Below are positions 58,830 to 64,000 of a DNA stretch of 64,000 nucleotides, piece after piece. The DNA comes from Deltaproteobacteria bacterium (GTDB taxonomy: Bacteria; Desulfobacterota; Desulfarculia; Desulfarculales; Desulfarculaceae): the NCBI GenBank assembly GCA_021811275.1, contig JAJZPI010000003.1, forward strand, positions 1-64,000, given 5' to 3'. A program made the translations under genes and the position numbers. Positions within the stretch are counted from its first letter, which is position 1, and each line of letters begins with the position of its first letter. The notes beneath the pieces are model-generated. The model saw nothing but the letters and a program-made list of their open reading frames with translations. It was not told the origin of the DNA and ran no database searches.

Positions 58830-59851
58830 ACCTGCAAAGCCTGGCCGGCATCGCCGTCAGCCTGGCCTGCCTGGGATGGGTGCTCAAGGACGTGGACTTC
58901 GCCCGCCTCTGGGCCCTGGCCGCGCAGGTGAACCCCCTCTACGCCCTCGCCATCAACCTCCTTCTGGCACTTTTCTTCTGGCTGCGCTCCTGGCGCTGGC
59001 GGCTCCTGCTCCAGCCGGTCAGGGAGATCGGCATCGGCCGGCTCTATTCGGCCAACCTGATCGGCTTCATGGCCAACGACGTGCTCCCGGCCCGCCTGGG
59101 CGAACTGGTGCGGGCCTACGCCGTGGACCGCCTGACCGCCACGCCCATGACCAGCGTGCTGGCCACCATCGTGGTGGAGCGCATTCTGGACGGACTGGCG
59201 CTCCTCCTGGTGCTCTTCGCCACGCTGGTCTTCGCCGACCCCAAGGCCCAGGCCGGGGCCTTCAACGTGGCCTACATGCGCGGGGCGGGCTACACCCTGC
59301 TGCTGGCCTACCTGGCGGTGCTGGCGGTCATGGCCGCGCTCTGGCGCTGGCCCCAGGCCACCATCGGGACCATCGCCGACCTGGCGGGGAAGGTCTCGCC
59401 TCGGCTGGGGGAGACCGCCCGGCATCTGCTGGGCACCTTCGCCGAGGGCCTGGCCGTGCTGGGCCACGCCCGCCACCTGCCCTTGATCCTCTTGCAGTCG
59501 CTGTTGATCTGGGCGCCCATGGTGCTCATGTACATGGTCTTCCTGCCCGCGCTGGGGCTGCCTTTCGACCTGTTCATGGCAGCCATGGCCTTCGCCGGGG
59601 CCTCCCTGGCCTCGGCGGTGCCGGCGGCCCCGGGCTACGTGGGCACCTTCCAGCTGGCGGTGACCTGGGCCCTGATCATGGCCGGGGCCGAGCCCGAGCG
59701 GGCCGCGGCCTTCAGCCTGATCTACTGGGCCGTGCAGTACTTCCCTCTGGTCATCGCGGGTCTGGTGGAGATGTGGCGGGGAGGCATGAGCCTCAAGTCG
59801 CTGCGGCAGAAGGCCCAGACCCAAGAGGCGCGGGACGGCAAAAACGCCTGA
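58826..59851 (+). CDS. YbhN/UPF0104-type flippase-like membrane protein
   Basis: The 341-residue protein has eight or so membrane helices and the lysylphosphatidylglycerol-synthase transmembrane (LPG_synthase_TM) pattern: LRSWRWRLLLQPV, GFMANDVLPARLGELVRAY, LATIVVERILDGLAL and SAVPAAPGYVGTFQLA. Such proteins are thought to move polyprenyl- or phospholipids across the membrane. TTG 58826 overlaps the protease stop and has GGGGGAG six bases upstream. Confidence 0.84.
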   Translation: MNLQSLAGIAVSLACLGWVLKDVDFARLWALAAQVNPLYALAINLLLALFFWLRSWRWRLLLQPVREIGIGRLYSANLIGFMANDVLPARLGELVRAYAVDRLTATPMTSVLATIVVERILDGLALLLVLFATLVFADPKAQAGAFNVAYMRGAGYTLLLAYLAVLAVMAALWRWPQATIGTIADLAGKVSPRLGETARHLLGTFAEGLAVLGHARHLPLILLQSLLIWAPMVLMYMVFLPALGLPFDLFMAAMAFAGASLASAVPAAPGYVGTFQLAVTWALIMAGAEPERAAAFSLIYWAVQYFPLVIAGLVEMWRGGMSLKSLRQKAQTQEARDGKNA

Positions 59852-59908
59852 AAAGCCGCCTCGGTTACGTAATTTGTTATTTCAACATGCTTTTAAACAT
59901 TACAAATA

Positions 59909-60958
59909 TTATTGTAATGAACCTTCCCTGTTGCGGTTTATTCCTTTTATGAATACTTGCCCTAATTCTTCTTTGGTAATTATTTCAGCCTCAGTCCCGA
60001 TCAAGCTAGATAATTTCAATGCATCATCAGCCTTTTTATGGAATACAAAATACTCTCTGCTATGCTTAGCTGTGATTGGATTGAGGTTGATTGGATGTAT
60101 ATTGGGACATGAAGGCGATATCGTACCAATCAATAATCGTTTAGTAGATATAGGAAGGTATATATTTACTATTTCATCATTTTTCATGGTAATTGATTTG
60201 TAGGTTTTGTCACCTAACGTTTCAAATACACACCCGACGTCCCCTATGATAAAAGATTGTTCTGCCTCTACTACAAACCAATGCAATTTTCCATACTTCG
60301 TAACTCGTGGCTCTGGAATTGGCGTGTTTGATAATGCCTGTACATGTCCATCTGTGACCATCCCCGGAACAGCTGGTTCCAATTGCCCCTTAAATAATTG
60401 GAAAAGAGCCGTTAACTCTTTATCTTTCTCGTTCAACAACGATGGCACGGAGGCCAGCATTAATTGTAGCATTATTTGTTTTTGTAATGGAGAAAGTGGC
60501 AATTCACTTAGCTTATTCTCCATGGCCTTTTTTATTGCGCTGGGATTTCTAAGTATAAAGGTTTTTATATTGTTAACATCGGAAAAATACTCTGAGAATA
60601 TCTGTAGTAAATACTCGGAAGGTTCTCTAAAGGAATCCCGAAAGTGTTTGGTCCTTACTTCTAAGTGGGCAATTAAATCTGGTATTCTTGGTTCATTTAG
60701 CTCTACAGCGCTTGCGACAACGCGCAAGTCATCAACCAACCGGGCTAAATCTCCCTCTGCACCCGTTATTTCAGCGTCTGCGCTACTTCCATCATCCTTG
60801 TCATAAAAATTTTTTTCGACGGCTATATTAGTAATATTTGACTCATAAACTTGAGCGTTTTTCTTGTATACCCAAGCATATATATTGTTGCCTTCGCTTC
60901 TGCTCGCGAAGCCTTTTAATAAAAATCTTGGAATAATATGCTGGCGTATTCCTGCCAT
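59909..60958 (-). CDS. DUF4238 protein in an AT-rich island
   Basis: The 349-residue protein begins QHIIPRFLLKGFA, the DUF4238 hallmark, and later has TKYGKLHWFVVEAEQSFIIGD and NIYLPISTKRLLIG. Base composition is far lower in GC than any neighbour and codon use is rich in A/T third positions, so it is probably acquired by transfer. The family is scattered in genomes, often near mobile or defence genes; its function is unknown. The flanking gaps (59852-59908 and 60959-61024) share the low GC. A weak AAAAG site precedes the ATG. Confidence 0.82.
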   Translation of the reverse strand: MAGIRQHIIPRFLLKGFASRSEGNNIYAWVYKKNAQVYESNITNIAVEKNFYDKDDGSSADAEITGAEGDLARLVDDLRVVASAVELNEPRIPDLIAHLEVRTKHFRDSFREPSEYLLQIFSEYFSDVNNIKTFILRNPSAIKKAMENKLSELPLSPLQKQIMLQLMLASVPSLLNEKDKELTALFQLFKGQLEPAVPGMVTDGHVQALSNTPIPEPRVTKYGKLHWFVVEAEQSFIIGDVGCVFETLGDKTYKSITMKNDEIVNIYLPISTKRLLIGTISPSCPNIHPINLNPITAKHSREYFVFHKKADDALKLSSLIGTEAEIITKEELGQVFIKGINRNREGSLQ

Positions 60959-61024
60959 CTTTTCATAACCCTTACGCTAATTGAGATGCGATAAAAAAAT
61001 TTTCCGTGCATCCATATAGCCTAC

Positions 61025-61951
61025 TTAACTATTTATTAATCCTCCGACCAGCTCGTTCACGTCGGCCACGCCTTGCTGGCGGCAGAACTCGGTGAGCTCG
61101 CCGGCGATGCGGGCGCAGGCCCCGGGGTCCACGAAGCTGGCCGTGCCCACCTGCACCGCGCGCGCCCCGGCCAGCAGGTATTCGGCCGCGTCCTCGCCGC
61201 TCATGATGCCGCCCAGGCCCACGATGTGCGCGCCGGGGATCGCCCGGGCCACCTGGTGCACCATGCGCAGGCCCACCGGCTTGACGGCCGGGCCGGAGAG
61301 CCCGCCGTAGAGGTTGGCCAGGCGGGGCCGCCGGGCGCGGGCGTCGATGGCCATGCCCAGGAGGGTGTTGATCAGGCTGACGGCGCTGGCCCCGTTTTCC
61401 AGGGCCGCCCGGGCCATGGGCGCGGGGTCGGCCACGTTGGGGGTAAGCTTGACCCAGACCGGGAGCGCGCCGGCCGCGCCCGCCACCGCGGCCGTGACCT
61501 CGGCCACCGCCCTGGGGTCCACCCCGAAGGCCATGCCCCCGCCCTTGACGTTGGGGCAGGATACGTTGACCTCCAGGGCGCTGACGCCCTCGCCCGCCGC
61601 CCCGGCCAGGCGTCCGGCCAGCTCGGCGAACTCGGCCACGCTCTCTGCGTAGAGGTTGACCACCACCGCCAGGCCCTTTTGCCTGAGCCCGGCCAGGAAG
61701 GGCAGCTTGTCCCGGAGGAACACCTCCAGGCCCACGTTGGCCAGGCCGATGGCGTTGAGCATGCCGCAGGCCGTCTCGCGGATGCGCGGGGGGGCGTTGC
61801 CGGCCCGGGGCTGAAGGCTCACGCCCTTGGTCACCAGCCCCCCCAGGGCCGCGAGGTCCAGGTGCGGGGCGTACTCCCGGCCGTAGCCGAAGGTGCCGCT
61901 GGCCGCCAGAACCGGGTTGGACAGGGTCAGTCCGCCCACGGTGACGGACAT
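61025..61951 (-). CDS. pyrD: Dihydroorotate dehydrogenase, catalytic subunit (type 1B)
   Basis: The 308-residue FMN enzyme has NPVLAASGTFGYGREYAPHLDL, LEVNVSCPNVKGGG with the catalytic Cys of class 1B, INTLLGMAIDARARRP and GLGGIMSGEDAAEYLLAGARAVQVGTASF for FMN phosphate. Class 1B works with PyrK, encoded three genes upstream. It oxidises dihydroorotate to orotate in pyrimidine synthesis, passing electrons to NAD through PyrK. ATG 61951 is the conserved start. Confidence 0.9.
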   Translation of the reverse strand: MSVTVGGLTLSNPVLAASGTFGYGREYAPHLDLAALGGLVTKGVSLQPRAGNAPPRIRETACGMLNAIGLANVGLEVFLRDKLPFLAGLRQKGLAVVVNLYAESVAEFAELAGRLAGAAGEGVSALEVNVSCPNVKGGGMAFGVDPRAVAEVTAAVAGAAGALPVWVKLTPNVADPAPMARAALENGASAVSLINTLLGMAIDARARRPRLANLYGGLSGPAVKPVGLRMVHQVARAIPGAHIVGLGGIMSGEDAAEYLLAGARAVQVGTASFVDPGACARIAGELTEFCRQQGVADVNELVGGLINS

Positions 61952-61968
61952 ATTGGGCGCGGCGCCCA

Positions 61969-62664
61969 CTATTCGTCCCCGTTGCCGGCGGCCAGGGCCG
62001 CTCGGCCCCGGGCGTCCCAATCAGCCATGCTGCCCGCGCCGTAGTAGCGGTCGGTGACTTCGCTGAACTCCTCCAGGGGCACCCCCATCCGCCAGCCGTG
62101 ATAGGCCAGGTAGCTGACGTGGGGCCGGCCCTGCAGGTCCGTGGCGGGCAGCAGGGCGTCGCCGGCGGGGTTGAACTCCACCAGACGCCAGCCGTGGCGC
62201 TGGCTGAGCGTCCGGTCGAAGCTGGGAGTGGACTTGAACCAGCGCCCGCCCACGAACCACTCCATGAAGCAGTGGTGGTAGATGACCTTGTCGGGAATCA
62301 TCTGCATCAGGCGGCCGTGCAGCTTCTCGTTTTTGATGTCGGCGAAGCCCAGGCGGGAAGGGATGCCCAGGGACCGGGCCAAGGCGCACAGGAGCGCCGA
62401 CTTCTGCACGCAGAAGCCCTTGCCGCGCGCCAGGGTGTTCAGGGCCAGATAGTCCTCCAGGTTGGCCACCGGTACGTTCACGCTGTAGGCCACGGTGTCG
62501 CGCACGTATTCGAAGAGCCGCCGGGCGGCCTCCACGTCGTTCTTGCTCCCCTTGGCGATGGCGCGCGCCAGCTTCTGGATCTCGGGGTGGTCGCACTGGA
62601 TGCCGGGGGAAGGGACCAGAAACTCGTCCAACTCCAGGTCCATGAGGTCGACGTCTTCGATCAT
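61969..62664 (-). CDS. Transglutaminase-like cysteine protease-fold protein
   Basis: The 231-residue protein has the transglutaminase-like core: KGFCVQKSALLCALARSLGIPSRL (catalytic-type Cys), then HHCFMEWFVGGRWFKSTPSFD with His and Asp. There is no signal peptide. Similar cytosolic proteins are common in bacteria and lack assigned function. It is in a run between pyrK and pyrD, 17 bases from pyrD. Confidence 0.82.
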   Translation of the reverse strand: MIEDVDLMDLELDEFLVPSPGIQCDHPEIQKLARAIAKGSKNDVEAARRLFEYVRDTVAYSVNVPVANLEDYLALNTLARGKGFCVQKSALLCALARSLGIPSRLGFADIKNEKLHGRLMQMIPDKVIYHHCFMEWFVGGRWFKSTPSFDRTLSQRHGWRLVEFNPAGDALLPATDLQGRPHVSYLAYHGWRMGVPLEEFSEVTDRYYGAGSMADWDARGRAALAAGNGDE

Positions 62665-62668
62665 GGTC

Positions 62669-63091
62669 TTACTCCTTGGCCAGGAGCGCCGCCCCGGCCA
62701 GCACCAGGACCAGGCCCGCCAGGCGGCGGGCGCTCAGGGATTCACCCAGGAACAGCACCGAGAGCAGCACCGCCACCACCAGCCAGCCCTCGCTCACCGG
62801 CAGCACAACCGTGGCCGGGCCCTGCTCCAGGGCCTTGAGCAGAAACAGGGCCCCGGCCGCGCCGCAGGCGCCATAGGCCAGGGCCGGCCAGGATACGTTG
62901 AGCGGCTGCCAGCGGAACTCCCCCAGCACGAAGGGGGCCACCGCCGCCACCCCGGCCAGCCAACCCAGGACCAGGGCCGTGGGCCAGCCCAGGCGGGTCA
63001 CCGCCAGCTTGCTGAACAGGCCCCAAAGGCCCCAGCAGATGATGGCCAGGCCCACCGAGACGCGCCAGTCCTGCCAGAAGCTGAAACTCAC
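62669..63091 (-). CDS. EamA/DMT-family half-size transporter
   Basis: The 140-residue protein has four to five membrane helices and matches the single EamA unit (WGLWGLFSKLAVTRLGWPTALVLGWLAG, GAAGALFLLKALEQGPATVVLPVSEGWLVVAVLLSVLFLGESLSARRLAG). Half-size DMT proteins form dimers. It overlaps pyrK by four bases and precedes the transglutaminase-like gene by four bases. Confidence 0.82.
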   Translation of the reverse strand: MSFSFWQDWRVSVGLAIICWGLWGLFSKLAVTRLGWPTALVLGWLAGVAAVAPFVLGEFRWQPLNVSWPALAYGACGAAGALFLLKALEQGPATVVLPVSEGWLVVAVLLSVLFLGESLSARRLAGLVLVLAGAALLAKE

Positions 63092-63879
63092 AGCCGCTCC
63101 CAGTCCACTTGGGCGGCGTCCATGACCGGCCCTTCCTGGCAGGCCCGCAGATAGCCCCCGCCGGCGGCCGGGATGGCGCAGCCCAAACAGGCCCCCACGC
63201 CGCAGGCCATGGGCGCTTCAAGCGAGACCTGGCAGGGCACCCCGCGCTCCGCGCACAGCCTGGCCACGGCCCCCAGCATGGGGATGGGGCCGCAGGCCAG
63301 CACGGCGTCGCCCCAGGCCAGGGCCTCGGGCATCAGCGCCGTGACTAGGCCCATAACTCCCAGGCTCCCGTCTTCCGTAGCCAGGGAGAAATTAACCTGA
63401 CTTCCAGCCCACCTTTCCAAGGACTCACATAGCTCGCTGAAACCATCTCCGCCAGGCAGACCGCACAGAAAAGAAACCTCCCGGCCTTGCTTGGCCAGGG
63501 CGGCCGCAGCAAAACGCAGGGGGGCCAATCCCATGCCGCCGGCCACCAGCACCGGCTTCTTCACATTCAAGTCGAACCCCCGGCCCAAGGGCCCCCACAG
63601 GGTCAGTTCTTGACCTTCCTTGACTTGGCTCAACAGCCGGGTGCCCTTGCCCGCCAGCCGGTAGAGGATGAGCAGGTCTCCGCCCTCCACGCCGTGCACG
63701 GAAAAGGGCCGGGCCAGCAAGGGGTCCAGCCCCGCCGCCACCTTGAGCATCACGAACTGGCCCGGCCGGACTTTTTGGGTGATCTCCGGCGCGCGCAGGC
63801 GCAGCAGGAATATCTCCGGGGCCGCGCCGGGGTCGCTGACCCGGTCGTGGCTGGCCACTTCGGCGCGCAGGGTCGCCAA
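63088..63879 (-). CDS. pyrK: Dihydroorotate dehydrogenase electron-transfer subunit
   Basis: The 263-residue protein has the FAD-binding RxxS motif (LLARPFSVHG), the NAD domain (VLVAGGMGLAPLRFAAAAL) and a C-terminal [2Fe-2S] motif (CGVGACLGCAIPAAGGGYLRACQEGPV). It links PyrD to NAD. TTG start at 63879 with GGGAGG upstream. Two unrelated genes separate it from pyrD, an uncommon layout. Confidence 0.9.
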   Translation of the reverse strand: MATLRAEVASHDRVSDPGAAPEIFLLRLRAPEITQKVRPGQFVMLKVAAGLDPLLARPFSVHGVEGGDLLILYRLAGKGTRLLSQVKEGQELTLWGPLGRGFDLNVKKPVLVAGGMGLAPLRFAAAALAKQGREVSFLCGLPGGDGFSELCESLERWAGSQVNFSLATEDGSLGVMGLVTALMPEALAWGDAVLACGPIPMLGAVARLCAERGVPCQVSLEAPMACGVGACLGCAIPAAGGGYLRACQEGPVMDAAQVDWERL

Positions 63880-63889
63880 GCCGGCCTCC

Positions 63890-64000
63890 CTAGACCAGGG
63901 CCGCCACGGTGCCGAAGCGGCCCGTGACGCCCTCGCGGCGATAGGAGTAGAACATGGCCGCGCAGCGGGTGCAGAGCCCGCTCACCTCGATCTGGCCCAA
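63890..64000 (-). CDS. Laccase-domain (PgeF/YfiH-type) protein, C-terminal 36 residues
   Basis: The frame enters from the right edge and ends at 63890. The visible tail GLCTRCAAMFYSYRREGVTGRFGTVAAL matches the C-terminus of the multicopper polyphenol oxidase/PgeF family, where C-T-x-C and FYSYRR(E/D) are conserved. Eleven bases separate its stop from the pyrK start codon. Most of the gene lies outside the window. Confidence 0.75.
   Translation of the reverse strand: MGQIEVSGLCTRCAAMFYSYRREGVTGRFGTVAALV

Noticed and set aside
56951-59851. A 966-residue plus-strand protein
   Set aside because: Only the last 341 residues are a real membrane protein; the earlier part is a shifted frame over the M48 protease gene, rich in Pro/Gly/Arg.

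Overview
The window reads as high-GC chromosome from an anaerobic, respiratory deltaproteobacterium (Desulfobacterota). This is an inference from gene content: HdrD-like iron-sulfur proteins, multiheme cytochromes c with cytochrome b partners, an aldehyde:ferredoxin oxidoreductase relative, a cobamide methyltransferase set with an MtrH-like protein, hemerythrins, a DUF3786 protein and a PyrK/PyrD-type dihydroorotate dehydrogenase. Genes are tightly packed, with many 4-base ATGA overlaps and many GTG or TTG starts.

Left part (1-12.7 kb, all minus strand). A Nit1-like cluster (AIR synthase-related protein, a radical SAM-GNAT fusion, a flavoprotein) follows a sulfonate/nitrate/taurine-type ABC importer. 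Upstream lies a redox module: a small ferredoxin, a shortened AFOR-family protein without the usual Cys cluster motif, a BPL_N protein, a membrane-anchored hexaheme cytochrome c, a cytochrome b, a heptaheme cytochrome c fused to a NarI/DsrM-like cytochrome b, and an HdrD-like protein. Together these look like an uncharacterised transmembrane electron-transfer complex.

Central part (13.2-30.1 kb, all plus strand). A GntR/FCD regulator is followed by an MmsA-type aldehyde dehydrogenase, a GlcD-like flavoprotein and its GlcF/HdrD-like partner, a complete LIV-type ABC importer, and a cobamide-dependent methyl-transfer set (MtrH-like protein, two UroD/MtaA-like proteins, a corrinoid protein and an ASKHA/RACE reactivator). 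This looks like one catabolic regulon: import, demethylation, then oxidation of the remaining C2-C4 skeleton. The substrate cannot be read from sequence. A long leader containing a structured segment and an intrinsic terminator precedes the flavoprotein gene.

Right part (30.3-64 kb). Mostly housekeeping and small operons: MOSC/NUDIX/AMMECR1; nitronate monooxygenase; a membrane glycosyltransferase-like protein; a PEP-synthase-like protein; a response regulator; DUF3786 plus a degenerate KdsC-like protein; NfeD/thioesterase/hemerythrin/slipin; gamma-carbonic-anhydrase/MFS/lipoprotein; PpiD; TrmO and TtcA-like tRNA modification; SYLF; TPR; YjbQ; bacteriohemerythrin; polA; two tRNA-Ser genes; an M48-TPR protease and a YbhN-like flippase; an AT-rich DUF4238 gene; and a pyrK-DMT-transglutaminase-pyrD run ending in the 3' end of a laccase-domain (PgeF) gene.

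A previously unlabelled 67-base dispersed repeat occurs at least seven times in the window. One copy has expanded in tandem and become the C-terminal tail of the TtcA-like protein. Other notable non-coding structure is a block of three consecutive near-perfect hairpins bounded by imperfect direct repeats in front of ppiD.
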